Position numbers and translations under genes: made by a program. DNA of 64,000 nt, from the NCBI GenBank assembly GCA_037042185.1, contig JAXQJY010000023.1, positions 1,054,001 to 1,118,000 of the forward strand. Direction: 5' to 3'. A model generated the notes under the pieces. That model made no database searches. It worked only from the letters and a program-made list of their open reading frames with translations, and was not told where the DNA came from. Of this stretch, positions 43,248-54,319 are shown in pieces. Source of the DNA: Sordariomycetes sp. S80-01Y (Eukaryota > Ascomycota > Sordariomycetes). Every line of letters begins with the position of its first letter. Position 1 is the first letter of the stretch.

Positions 43248-44813
43248 TCAGCACCTGCAATTCTTACCCCTCACTTCCAAAACCAAGACCCAGTCATCGT
43301 GATCATCAGCGTTTGGCGGCTCAAAGGCTACCTCTCCGCTGCCAACTTCTGAGTCCATCGCCACTTCTTCGCCATTTATGGGGTTCAGCCAAAATGCTTT
43401 GACCTTGTTTCCTTTTAAACTGCCAACATCAACGGTGAATGGTTTCCCCGTGGGGGAGTATACCATCACCCATGAGCCTCCCTCGTCCCGCAGAGCGGTG
43501 ACACGTTTGTCGTCAATGCCTGAAGAAAGTTAGGATTTCCTTGTGTGACTGCAGGCAATATATGTCTCACCTGTTTCTCCTACAATCACATCTTGGGCCG
43601 GGATTCGATTGGAGAAAGTGCCCTTGCACCGTCTCATGATAGCCTCAGAGATGTGCTGCATCATCGCCGCCCCTGGATCCTCGAGGCTCACGTCCCAGGC
43701 CTTGACGAGGCCACTCCCGGCGTGCTCGAAGAGGGCCGGGATGTAAATTTGCATGACATTGTCGTTCCCATAGGTAATCCCGGCTGCACCGCTGAAGGCT
43801 GTTTGCCAGGCTCCCACTCTCACGTCAGAGGCATTCCACGGCAGCTTGTTCTCTTCGTTCTTACGAGACCAGCGTGCTTCGTAATGCGGCTCATTGTCAA
43901 TAACAGGGCGTGAACGACCGGCAATGCTAGCATCCCACATAACCTCAACCGTCTCGTAACCTCGTCGTGCATTCCACCACGGGATTGGAGGGTGCGGCGG
44001 GGTGTCGGCGTGGCCGGACTGAGCGACGTCAAACGTCAGGTAATCTCTGTCCCCGAGGTTTGAGCTCGCAAGGGCCATGGGAGCATCTGGCATCCATTGA
44101 TTGCGGGGATGCATGGTGAGAAGAGGCTTGAATGAGCGGTCACCAACCGCCTTGCGTTCCCCCGCCACAATTCCACGAGCAACAGCGTCGTAAACCGGTC
44201 TGAAGTCCACACTCGGATGATTGCCCGGGACGCCTCCTCTCAGATAGTCCTCCTCAATTGCTTTGTCGTTGGCCCAGTAGGGATTGGTGTCGGCAAACAG
44301 AAGCTTGGGTAGGTAGGGATAACGGTTCCCAATGAATTCACCAAAGGCTTCTCCGTTATCCTCTGTGATGATGCTGGGGTCGGTACCATCATGAGCGTAG
44401 TACCCCCAAGCCGGAACCATTGCCATTCGAATGCCGTACTCCTCCCATGCGAGCTGGATGACGTCGTCAATATAGCTCCAGTACGCATCATTCGGTCGTG
44501 TGACATCTTCGTCATGAAAGGTCAGGTCTCCGTTGCGGTTTGGTGAGTCAATTCCGATTTGGGTGAACCCGACGTTAAGGATAACATTGTAGCCCTTCTC
44601 GGATCGATCAGCCAGATACGTTTCGACCTCTGAGATGTTGAGGCGATGCGTCAAGAGCCAGGCAGTATCAGCCTGCCAAAAGAAGGGCTTGCCAGAAGGA
44701 TCCTGGAAGAAACGACCGTTTTCTGATGTCTCGAGGGCGTACTCTGGCGGGGGAGTCCATTTGGCCTGGACGGTCAACGCCAAACCAAGGATACCAAGCA
44801 TAGGAAATTTCAT
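43248..44813 (-). CDS. Secreted DUF4038 / GH140-like glycoside hydrolase
   Basis: Two exons, 43571-44813 and 43248-43519, with a 51-bp intron, give 504 aa. I chose the ATG at 44813 because it starts a clean signal peptide (MKFPMLGILGLALTVQA before KWTPPPEYA). The frame is open 21 codons upstream. The barrel shows GKPFFWQADTAWLLTHRL, VNVGFTQIG-like and MVPAWGYYAHDG motifs, and PVIDNEPHYEARW near the C-terminal half, matching DUF4038 barrels that include GH140 apiosidases. The second exon adds the usual C-terminal beta domain (SWVMVYSPTGKPFTVDVGSL). It probably acts on a plant cell-wall side chain outside the cell. The exact linkage is unknown. Confidence 0.87.
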
Positions 44814-44887
44814 AATTATGATTGAATGTGTCGGCTGTGTGTATTCTACCAGCTTACCGGCAGTGTCGTTGCTCAAATTTGGCGGGT

Positions 44888-44894
44888 CTTTATA
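44888..44894 (-). promoter_or_regulatory. TATA element of the GH140-like gene
   Basis: TATAAAG on the minus strand lies about 75-80 bp upstream of the chosen ATG at 44813. This supports the choice of that start over the upstream in-frame one. Confidence 0.6.
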
Positions 44895-45657
44895 GAACGT
44901 CGTTTCGCAAAGTTATGGCCTCCAAGTGGACGAACTTTGCATGGATGGCGTCCGGGTCTACGTCCAGGCACGGGATGAAGTCTTCTTGGTGTCCCCTGAT
45001 AACCAGCATAGCCGGTCAACAAAGAGGACATCGAAGCCACCAACTACCCATTTTGGCAGTCCTTCTCCCTCGCTCATAGACGAGCTTTTAGGGTCCTTGC
45101 TAGTAACGCGGGGAAGCCAGGTGGTGCTGCTGATGCCCGGATAATTAGAGCCTTGCATGGAGGCTCTCTGCCCTCCCCCGGCCCAGATCGGCGGGCATTG
45201 AACCGAGGAGCGACGAGACCGGATCTACCTTCGTATCTATGATTGAAGATGCAATAGTGGCAAGCGGACTTTACACTTCGCGAAAAAACAATCGGCTCCT
45301 GATTATCTCGCTTATGCACTTTCTCTCATACCAGCGCTAGCATCCGACCGCGTCTGATGGCGCTCCTCTCCGGCTCGGGACCGAAATCCTCGGCGCCGGG
45401 ATGGCGTCTCTGCACCCGAGGCCAGCCACAAGCAGTACGAAATCCCAAATTGAGATGCAGCGCACGGCTTCGAGGTAAGCAATATCCCAGTCGGGCATAA
45501 GACCATCGTACCGCCCGCATCCAACCGACAATATGAGGATCCTGTGAATGTCAGTTCAAGACTTTGATTCGCTCCATATCCGAGGACGTCGCGGGTGAAA
45601 CGATGTGTTTCGTGACCGTTTATCTGCTTCCCGAGCGCAGCGGCTGTGAGCTGGGAG

Positions 45658-45664
45658 TATAAAT
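45658..45664 (+). promoter_or_regulatory. TATA element of the 181-aa secreted gene
   Basis: TATAAAT lies about 95 bp upstream of the ATG at 45757. Confidence 0.55.
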
Positions 45665-45756
45665 CCCACTTTGTAGCTGAAGTCTAGGAATCTAAGTCTT
45701 TCGGATTCTTGAATAGTAGCCTCTTTCATCTGTGCCTGGCATCGTAATACCTCAGA

Positions 45757-46455
45757 ATGGTGTCGTTTACCTCAATTGTATCCCGCGGCCTCTTGGGTGT
45801 CGCTGCCGCTGCAGCTCTGACACCAACCCCCGATGAACTCCCCGGATGTGGCGAAGTCAATGTGTTCATGACGTTGGTTTCCAATTTCTAAATACTTAGA
45901 CAAAGGCTGACTGGCTCATGCAGCGGCTTGCCTGCTTACCATCCCACCGTCATTGCGCTCGGCCTCGATCCTGCAATGGTCGACCGCATGCTCCGCGAGG
46001 ACGCCGCCAGAATAGTATCTATGGGCTACAATCTGCGAGGTTTGTCTCTTACTCGAATTCTTGTACATAGAACGTCAACTGATTCTGATGCAGTGGCCGT
46101 TGTCGGGCCTGAAGAGGATTACAACAAGATCCTGCGTGATCAAATGTGCGGCACTGAATGGCACGGCACCGGTGTGGGCTACGGGTTGAGAAATGGAAAG
46201 TCAGAACCCTTGACGATACAATTCGAGGATGTCATCACTCTGCTCCACGAGCAAGCCCCGGGAACGCCGGTGATGTTCAACTATAACGCCGCATCGTTCC
46301 ACTGGGCGGTGCAGAGGCGGCTGCCGCTAGCAGGCAACTGCACAAACTCACCAGGAACCGATCTTGTAAGGCTCTTCCCTATGCTTCCCTGACAGTATCT
46401 AATCTTTCTTTAGGGGTTTATCGAGTTCTGTGAGATCTGCGAGAAGCCTGAGTAG
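45757..46455 (+). CDS. Putative secreted protein of unknown function, 181 aa
   Basis: Exons 45757-45872, 45924-46039, 46094-46365 and 46414-46455 give 181 aa. The N-terminus (MVSFTSIVSRGLLGVAAAAA) looks like a signal peptide. The core starts FMTGLPAYHPTVIALGLDPA and continues with VVGPEEDYNKILRDQMCGTE and WHGTGVGYGLRNG. It looks like a small alpha/beta protein with no name I can give. The C-terminus has FIEFCEICEKPE. The second intron is 54 bp and has no in-frame stop, so retention would add 18 residues. Lies beside glycosidase genes, but no catalytic role is visible. Confidence 0.7.
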
Positions 46456-47090
46456 TCATCAGTACAGCGAGCAACCATATAATTCTGATTGAGTTCCAAG
46501 CAGTATACTATAGACATAGACCAAGTTCTGCAAAGATTTACCACCTCTTTCGCCTTTAGTGACAGAAACGAACGTAATCTCACTTACGCAGGGCTCATAT
46601 AGACTTCAGTTGGGAGACCTTAGGGAGAAGGGTCCTAGAGAAAAGAGTGATGATTTCCGATTGGGAGCAGCTGAGAGCAAAATGTCCCGATGACCACTAT
46701 TATTATCCCTAATCAATGTACCAACAGAGATAATGCCAGGCCAGGAGACATGATCATGGCCATAAAGCTGCCAGTGATACCAGTGCTATGGGCGGCTTCA
46801 ATAGGTCTCGTTGATCTCTGGTACTTCCCAATTCCCGTGTTAAAAATAGTTCTCAAACCCATATCGAAAGGTTTTTTTGCCCACTATCACACGGCAAAAA
46901 GTCTCACTATGCCCTCATCTAGTGCGTTCCCATTGTATAGATTTTTCGGTCTCCGTATGTCAGGCTCGGCGCCGACGCATTCTGAAGGCATCCGAGGCGG
47001 TAACCAACGAGTGGCTGATGAGACGATTGCTGCTGTATGCAATGTATTGGGGATTTCCTAAGGCCCAATTGGCCCTCTCTATACGCTGGG
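46456..47090. other. Convergent intergenic region
   Basis: About 635 bp between converging stop codons. The frame open on the plus strand at 46690-47061 has no recognisable feature. Confidence 0.55.
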
Positions 47091-48708
47091 TCACGCATGT
47101 ACATCCACGGCCTTCGCATATTTGCTGTTCGCCGCCATCTTGTCGCCATATCTTATGAAAATAAACGGTATAACACCCATAGCCAGAGCAATGAATCCCA
47201 GCAAGCTCGGTGCCCAATGCAGACCCAGATTGTCGTACATGGAGCCCGCGGCGAGCGGCAGCAGAATCGCACCGACGGAGCGAGTCATACTTGCTGCGGC
47301 GTGCGCTGACGCGGAATGCTGTCGAAATAGATCGCTAAGATAATTGGACATGCCCATGAAGACAAGCTGGAATCCAAGTCCAAAGAGGAAGCCAGAGAGC
47401 GCCGGTACGATGGGGGAGATGCTGTCCCAGGTCGTCCAGCCGAGCCAGAATAGGGAAATGGTCATGCTAATCCTGTCAGCCGCGGCCCAATACCGAGCGC
47501 AAGGGTACTTACCAAGGAGATGCGAAGCAAGCAAGGGGCAAGCGGCGATATATCTCGCGTTGAGCCCAGGGCTTGCCGGCTTTGGAGGACCGATCGTAGT
47601 AGTAGTTGAAGACCCAAAAAGCTATCAGTGAGACCAAGGCACCGACCGCAGCTGATGATGTTAGTCTTTCTCCCACAAATCAAAGTCCAGATCGGCACAT
47701 ACTTGGGAGGAATAAAAGCCCGGCTGGACCGGGCGCGAGGCCATAGAAGTCCTGAAAGATGATTGGGTACGCCTGAAACATGAGGTAGAAGACAGCGTAA
47801 GCCAGCGCGAGATATAGAGATGTCGATAGCAGGATTGGCTCTGTGATCAAAAGTGTCATCGGGCGTAAAAAGATCTTCCTGGCGTTGAAGGGATGGATCT
47901 CGGCCAGGTCATCTGCGTTGGTGCCCCCTCCATTCTTCATCCGCTTCTTGATCTCTCTGTTGAAAATGACCGGAGCGTAAGTCTCCGGTAACGTCAATAC
48001 AAGTGGCAGCCCAGGCGCTGTGATCATTGCGGCCACCCAAAATGGCCACCTCCAAGATGCCTCAGATGAAAATCCAGAGATGATGGGTCCCAAGACAGGG
48101 CCCATGGTTGTAACGGTCATATAGAGGGCCATGGCGGTTCCTCTATGCGACGGGTTATCGAAGATGTCTGCGTAGAGCCCCGTGATTACGGCGGTCGGCG
48201 CAGCAGCGTTGATGCCGCACAGCAGACGAAAGACCAAGAGAGCTGGGTAGTTGGGCGCCCCTGAGCACGCCAACATGAAAACCAGATACCCCAGGAGTGT
48301 TCCAATCAGGACTGGCCGCCGTCCAACATACTCGCTCATAGGGCCAAACAGAAGAGGTCCAAGTACGTATCCAACCATGTACAGTGAGTTGAGGAGAACC
48401 AGGTGAACTCGATCGGTGACTTCGAAATGGTCGGCGATGGCATCAAGCGCTCCGGAGGGCATCGAGGAACCCAGGTTGCCGTTGAATGTGCATGTGAAGC
48501 CGGCGAATACAACGTGAATCTTTCTTGGCTACTAATATCAGCATTTCCACTCAAGAAACTCGATTCCGGGGTCACGAACCCATGACAGCTTGGTTGGGTC
48601 CCAGCTTGGGCCGGGCTTTGGGGAGGTTAGCGGTGATTGTACCCCTGACTCCACGGTAGTATGTTTTTGAGTCTTCTCAGCGCAATTTTCGAGGTCCGAC
48701 TCCATCAT
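47091..48708 (-). CDS. MFS multidrug-type exporter (DHA1 family)
   Basis: Four exons, 48580-48708, 47703-48528, 47513-47651 and 47091-47472, with introns of 51, 51 and 40 bp, give 491 aa. The first exon encodes the hydrophilic N-terminus (MMESDLENCAEKTQ...WDPTKLSW). The join restores PRKIHVVFAGFTCTFNGNLG, then SSMPSGALD in TM1. Other DHA1 landmarks are GPLLFGPMSEYVGRRPVLIG, VFRLLCGINAAAPTAV and MGPVLGPIISGF (motif C of exporters). About 12 spans. It probably exports small hydrophobic compounds. It is divergent from a Zn2Cys6 regulator, a frequent pairing of regulator and target. Confidence 0.9.
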
Positions 48709-49228
48709 TGAGGTTCCCTTTGCTGCGGGTGATGCTTGAAGAAGCGAATGAAGAATTGTGTAGGCATCGAGCCGTCACTCCCGCCGTTCGGTTCGGTGTC
48801 ATGCTGAGTTTTGTATGTTGGAACAGGTCTGCCTCCACCAAGGCCTGAGAGTTAAAAGTCTCTTCAACTATGACACATTTTGCAGGTCGCAGGTGGGTTC
48901 GATGCGGCTCGCACAGCGCAAAGCGTGAAGCATGTCAAGATAGAGACACATCATAGGGCGTGGTCGAGGCCCCGTGTAAGTGATTTTCCCAGCCTTCATT
49001 GGCCCGATCTGTCCGTGTTCGGCCCCTCAACTTCCGACCGACCCGGACCGACACATGATTCGTCAGGACTTCCGACAAACAACTTCTTCAACACGTAGAG
49101 CCCGGGGAGAGTTGCCTTTTCTCTGTCAATCTCACTGCAAAGTCTTGCGCCCTACCGAACAGTCAAACTCCCTTCGCAACATGTAAGGTTGGAACTGCCG
49201 TCTCTGACCGAGTCTAATCTGTCAGGGA
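48709..49228. promoter_or_regulatory. Shared promoter region, exporter / Zn2Cys6 regulator
   Basis: 520 bp separate the two divergent start codons. CGG-containing stretches occur, including CGACCGACCCGGACCGACAC near 49038-49056, which has repeated CCGAC/CGG triplets of the sort bound by Zn2Cys6 factors. Control of the exporter by the regulator is inference. Confidence 0.5.
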
Positions 49229-51459
49229 ATGGAGAATCAACCCCCGGCCACGCGCCGCCACCCTCCGATCACCGGACGACGGATAAGTATGCAAGCTGCC
49301 CCCAACTAGGACACTAAGTCGCTGCCCAACTACCGAACCCTAAGCCTGTGCTAACTTGCGGAAGACGGAAGGGCTTGTATCAGCTGTCACCAGCGCAAGA
49401 TCAAATGTGACATATTGGATAAGGGCACGCCGTGCTCTAACTGCCAATCGCATAACCGCCCAGGATGTTGCATGTACCAGAAGAAGAAGCTCAGGTCGAG
49501 TCAAGCTCACGTGCGAGATACAAGGCCACTCAGACCGCGCCCTGAGCAGCGCAGCCCGACGCTTCAGAGCCACACCAAATCTTCTGAGCCGTCTCCAGAG
49601 CTGTCGGCAGATGGACAGGAAGAGGAGAACGATCCCGGTAATCTTGCAGAGTTCATCGATCGAGAAGACGTCAGAATCGCAGAAATTGGCCATCATACGC
49701 GGATGTGTTTCATCGGCACCGAGATCTCCAATTTCAACTATCTCGTCCGCCAGAGCTCGCTGCAGCCGGGTCATGAAGGCGCTTTCCACTTCGGCAACCG
49801 ACAATTCAACCGTAAGCACACAGGACATGACCTCCAGCATGTGCCTCCTGAGGCTCTCGAGAGACTAGACAAGAAGCTCGAGCAGAGGCTCATGAAGGCT
49901 TACTTTGAACACGTCAACGGTGGGTGGCCGATTGTTGATCAGGAGCTTTTCATGCTGCAGTATGAAGGTCGGATACCGCGACTTCCAGTCCAGCTGCCTC
50001 TGCTTCACGCCATCTGTCTCGTTGGTGCCCACGTCCTAGCCTCTGAGGACCCCAAGATGAAGGAGCTGCAGCCGCTGCTGTTTTGGCGCACCAAGATCTT
50101 GATTGACTGTCGCTTCGAGCAGGATCGAGCCATCTACGTGCAAGTAGCCTTATTGCTCACCTGGTATTCCGATGGACTCGAGGAGATCGTCGCTAACGCA
50201 TGGCACTGGATCGGCATCGCAACCCGCACAGCCATCGGATGCGGGATGCACCGCGACGTGACAGAGTCCAAGATGCTTGACACGGCCAAGAGGATCTGGA
50301 CGAGGCTCTTTTGGGTCATCTTTCAATTCGACACCCTAGTCTCGGCATCTTACGGGCGACCACAAAGCATGTAAGTCAGGGCCCTTCTTGTGACTCGTCT
50401 CTCCCAACGTGCTGACTGTAGAAAAGAAACTTGCTTGAGTGTGACGTGCCCGAGCTCACCTTAGCCCATTTTGAGGGCATCCCGAACGCCGAGTTCGACT
50501 TCGTGGTTCAGCACTCGAGACTCTGCGTCATTATTTCGAGAGCAATGAGGGAGCGGTGGTCGCTTCAGTCAGCCATACCAAAACGTGAGGAGGCAACGAG
50601 AGAGGCAGATGCCGCGCTGGCCAAGTACATCACGGAGCTGCCGTCGCATCTGCAACTGTCATGGCCGAACCTGACAACCTGGCAGGCAACGCTTCACTTA
50701 ACCTACAATCACTTCCTCATCTTACTGCATCGGCCTGCTCCACGACGGGGTGATCCTGACCCGATGGCTGTAACTGCGGACCCCAGCATCTGCGGCAATT
50801 CGGCGCTGCTCATGGCATCGATTGTTGAGACGCTGCTCCATAAGAAGGCTCTGACCAATCTGTGGTTGTACAGCATACACTCGCTGTTCACGGCCGTCAT
50901 TCATGTAGGGAGTGAACTCAGTTCGCCGAACCCAATTGTGGCTGCGCAGTCTCAACGCACTTTTGATGTCATGAGCGCCACCCTGAGGGAGCTTTCCAAG
51001 CATTGGCGCTTTGCACACGGGCTGTACTGCCTGTTCGAGCAGCGAGCCACGAGGTTGAGGAAGGCCAGCAGGGCGGCCAGCCCTACCGCAGAGCAGAGAG
51101 CAGAAGGGGATGAGTTCTCGCTCCGCCCGGCCCCAGTTGACCCCTCCACTGCTGGACCAAACTTGGTGAGGGCCGATTCCACCGCTTGGTCTGGCGACAA
51201 CGCACCCGTTACACAGGGCCCTGCGTATCTGGACTCCAATAATCCTGCGCTCGGCGTCGAGAGCATGGCAAGCTCCGGCGCAATGATGAGCAGTGCTGAG
51301 AGAGGATTCCAAGGAGCATTTGCCCAGGACCAGGGCATTCCAACAAGCACGAACCTGTTTCTTGATGACTTTTCCTTCCCGGACTCCTCGGCGCTTGACA
51401 TGTTCCTAGCTGGGATGGAGGAGACAAACCAGCCATTCGGCTTTGAGTTCGGAATGTAA
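49229..51459 (+). CDS. Zn2Cys6 transcription factor with fungal-specific domain
   Basis: Three exons, 49229-49286, 49365-50370 and 50427-51459, with introns of 78 and 56 bp, give 698 aa. The 58-nt first exon is needed to reach RACISCHQRKIKCD. The full C-x2-C-x6-C-x8-C-x2-C-x7-C cluster spans residues 24-54. A basic linker follows, then a fungal_trans-type middle domain (EHVNGGWPIVDQELF, LLHAICLVGAHVLAS, RLFWVIFQFDTLVSASYGRPQSI, NLLECDVPEL). The C-terminus is acidic and aromatic, as in activation domains. It is a nuclear DNA-binding regulator. Its likely targets are the divergent exporter and perhaps the glycosidase genes nearby. Confidence 0.93.
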
Positions 51460-51762
51460 AACCGAGACAATGTAGACGTAGCACCATATGACAGTCGTCT
51501 ATAAAAGCAGCGCATACTAAGTACAGATGTCTCCATTGAATGGATGCAGTGAAGCGTCTCATTAGCGTCCAAGCGCGTCGCGTTAGGATCTCGGGAAGTG
51601 GGTCGGACGAAATGCTCCGGCCGAGCTCGACATGGAAATCACGACGTCATGGAGTATCGGAGCTTCAGAGCTTAACCTCGAGGCTCCAACTTCGCTTCCA
51701 CCTTCCGCTTCCACCATCATCATCGACAGACTCAAAACCCCCCATGACCGTCATCCGCCGCT
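51460..51762. other. Short intergenic region
   Basis: About 300 bp in tandem between two plus-strand genes. No separate features were seen. Confidence 0.6.
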
Positions 51763-53988
51763 ATGCTGTCATGTTTAGGCTTCGGCGACCGCCGTCGTGA
51801 TGCTGAGCGCGAGCCTCTCCTCCCTCGCTACAATGACGACACAGCCCTCCAGGCTCGACTGCACGAGAAGCTGCACAGCTATCAGATGCTGCGCGCCATG
51901 TCCAAGGGATACATGCCATCCAATGAACAGACCATTGTTCACTTGCGCAGTCTGCTGTCCGCAGATGTCCTCAACCCGGATTTGCCTGAGCTTAGTGATT
52001 CGGGACGCGCGTTGGTCCGGACCGTGAAGCTCGCTCTGAAGCAATTCATCGAGCTCCTCGTCAACAAAAACTCGGAGGATCAAATTCAAGACTTCATCTG
52101 GTGTCTTGCCAAGGCAAGGCTCCATGTCGACACGCAAGATCTGTCGGCGAGAGCCTCGCTGGCAAAGGCTAAAGGCGACACCGCGGCTGCATATCAAAGT
52201 CTAAGAACTGTCGGCTCTTTGCTGCTCTCGAACTCCGACTTTCGCATCTTTCTCTCCGATCTCGAAACTGTTGGCAAGGAGGTTTTCCGGGACACAGCCT
52301 TCTCCCTTGCGAATGCATCGACTGAGGCGGGCAAACAGATTGCACCGACGTCCGAAGAGGAGCAAGCACTAAAGCATGTGAACGGGGACTCAAAGCCCGC
52401 GCCCTCTGGTGACGACTTGAAGGAAGATGCTCGGGATATTGGCCAAATCATCGCCCACGGCGCTTCTGAGGTCGCTCAGGATGCAGAGCAGAGCGTCGTG
52501 GAGCATGCGACCGGAAGTGAGCAGGAGACCATGGCAAACAGGCTCAAACAGGCTGTGCTCAAGCTGCGTAAACGGCCGGACTACGCCGAATCTGTCTCCA
52601 CGCTGTCTCTTCTTGTACAGCGCTACCTCATGAGCTATTCGCATGCAGCAGCCGACGCAATGGACGCTGTCGAAGACGACGTTGAGGCCAATCCTGAAGT
52701 CGATCAAGCCCTCCGGAATTTCTGGCTCCTCATCTCGTCTGTGGGCAGCAAGGACCAATGGTCCAAAGTGGAACAGAGCTTCAAGAAGATTGTAGAAGAC
52801 GGAAAGGCGGATCCCAATTTCGACGAGCTCGTCAAGTACATCTCGAATCTTATCCAAGACATGCTGTCGCGTCCAGACTTTTTCGATAACGTCGAAGATC
52901 GACTAAACGAGGTTCGGGAGAAGACGAAGAAGCTGACACAGGACTCGTCCATCTCTGACGATGTCAACACGCTTTTGGCCAATCTACGATCCGCCTCAAA
53001 GTCCTTCCTCGAAGACCCCGATATCCACAAACTGATGCGATCCGCGTCCCGAATTGCCCATTTGCTATCACCCAAGGGCAGCTACACAAACGGTGAGCTC
53101 CTTAATGACTCCATCAACGTCTTCGCACCGATGGCGGTGCAAGCTGTTCAATACATTCCCATTCCCCGAGTCGAGGTCGCAACGCCCGCCATAGACCTCC
53201 TTCTCGAGAATCTCATTCTGGAACCTGGTCGAACCGTCAACAACAGCTCATTTCTTCCCTTCAAGTTGAACGTCTCGACTCAAAATGATATAGAAGTACG
53301 CAAAGCGCGCATGAGAACGACCTCGACGATGACATCCCTCGTCACTGTGAAGATTTCGGGCATGTCAATTGCTGCGGACGATCTGGGATACTGGCTTCGA
53401 CTTCACTCGGGCCTTTTGCGTATGATGGACGAAGGCATTGCCGGTTTCCATCTGGATGAGCGTGGTCTCGATATTACACTCGACCTTGAGATCGGCCGTG
53501 ATCGCATGGAGAAGATCGTATCCCTCCGAAAGGTCAACGTCAACATCCATCATCTCAACTATACATTGAGCAAGTCCAAGTTCGCATGTCTTGCCTGGAT
53601 CTTCAAGCCCATCGTCAGGCCCATCGTGCGCAAAGCCCTCGAGATGCAGATCTCCAACGCCATCGCGGACGGTCTTCACTTCCTGAATCGAGAGCTTCTA
53701 TATGCACGTGAGCGACTTCGAGCCACACAGATAGCCAGTCCAGATGATCTCTGGACCTTTGTCAAAGCAGTGGCCGCCCGTCTCACGCCTGCTCCTGACC
53801 CGGATATGGACGCGAGGGTGGGCGTCGTACCAGGCAAAGGAGTTTTCAAGGGCCGTTACGCGCCGGGAAGCTTGGTACGCCTGTGGGAGGAGGAAGGTCG
53901 GGATGCCGAGCAGCGAGTGTACGAGTATGAAAGAGGCGGTTGGCGCAATGAGATTTTTGATGTCAAAACAGCGCCGGCTATGGGTTAA
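51763..53988 (+). CDS. DUF5923/DUF4449 protein, possibly lipid-binding
   Basis: A single exon encodes 741 aa. The N-terminus (MLSCLGFGDRRRDAEREPLL) and the following helical region fit DUF5923, with long charged helices to about residue 430. The last 250 residues fit DUF4449, which resembles the BPI/TULIP lipid-binding fold (SLVTVKISGMSIAADDLGYW, AGFHLDERGLDITLDLEIG, PIVRPIVRKALEMQISNAIA). There is no signal peptide, so it should be cytosolic or membrane-associated. Lipid transfer or membrane tethering is plausible but unproven. Large single-exon fungal members are common. Confidence 0.82.
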   Translation: MLSCLGFGDRRRDAEREPLLPRYNDDTALQARLHEKLHSYQMLRAMSKGYMPSNEQTIVHLRSLLSADVLNPDLPELSDSGRALVRTVKLALKQFIELLVNKNSEDQIQDFIWCLAKARLHVDTQDLSARASLAKAKGDTAAAYQSLRTVGSLLLSNSDFRIFLSDLETVGKEVFRDTAFSLANASTEAGKQIAPTSEEEQALKHVNGDSKPAPSGDDLKEDARDIGQIIAHGASEVAQDAEQSVVEHATGSEQETMANRLKQAVLKLRKRPDYAESVSTLSLLVQRYLMSYSHAAADAMDAVEDDVEANPEVDQALRNFWLLISSVGSKDQWSKVEQSFKKIVEDGKADPNFDELVKYISNLIQDMLSRPDFFDNVEDRLNEVREKTKKLTQDSSISDDVNTLLANLRSASKSFLEDPDIHKLMRSASRIAHLLSPKGSYTNGELLNDSINVFAPMAVQAVQYIPIPRVEVATPAIDLLLENLILEPGRTVNNSSFLPFKLNVSTQNDIEVRKARMRTTSTMTSLVTVKISGMSIAADDLGYWLRLHSGLLRMMDEGIAGFHLDERGLDITLDLEIGRDRMEKIVSLRKVNVNIHHLNYTLSKSKFACLAWIFKPIVRPIVRKALEMQISNAIADGLHFLNRELLYARERLRATQIASPDDLWTFVKAVAARLTPAPDPDMDARVGVVPGKGVFKGRYAPGSLVRLWEEEGRDAEQRVYEYERGGWRNEIFDVKTAPAMG

Positions 53989-54319
53989 GCTGGCCGCTGG
54001 AGTTCTCGGGGCGCAAGTGCCGGATTTTTGGGAGGGTAACATTTGTATTTTAGGCTGTCACTTTGATTACTCTCCGTACAAGATAAGACTCGCGTCGTTT
54101 CTTCAGTATACTTGACTTTCACCGCTGACACCGTCAAGATGTAGTAGCTCCGGTAGCTGTTCCAAGTCGTCAATTGGATTCTCCGGAGCCACCCTTGTGC
54201 CATTACCTGTAATCCTTGACCACACCGCAACGAGATGGTTTAGGTTTGCAAGCATGTCCTCCTAGGCCTTGATGTAGCGGTTCCCGCTGTTTTATTTGAT
54301 ATGTGCCTCGTTCCCCTTT
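53989..54319. other. Convergent intergenic region
   Basis: About 330 bp between converging stop codons. Presumed 3' UTRs only. Confidence 0.6.

Larger units (their letters stand above)
44814..45756. other. Divergent intergenic region
   Basis: About 940 bp between the divergent GH140-like gene and the secreted 181-aa gene. It carries the TATA elements of both. A CCCCGG near 45174-45180 is one more match to the CreA consensus. No exon was seen. Confidence 0.55.

Noticed and set aside
48880-48960. tRNA-like GGTTCGAT string
   Set aside because: No matching acceptor stem or anticodon arm could be built around it. No other tRNA or rRNA was seen in the window.
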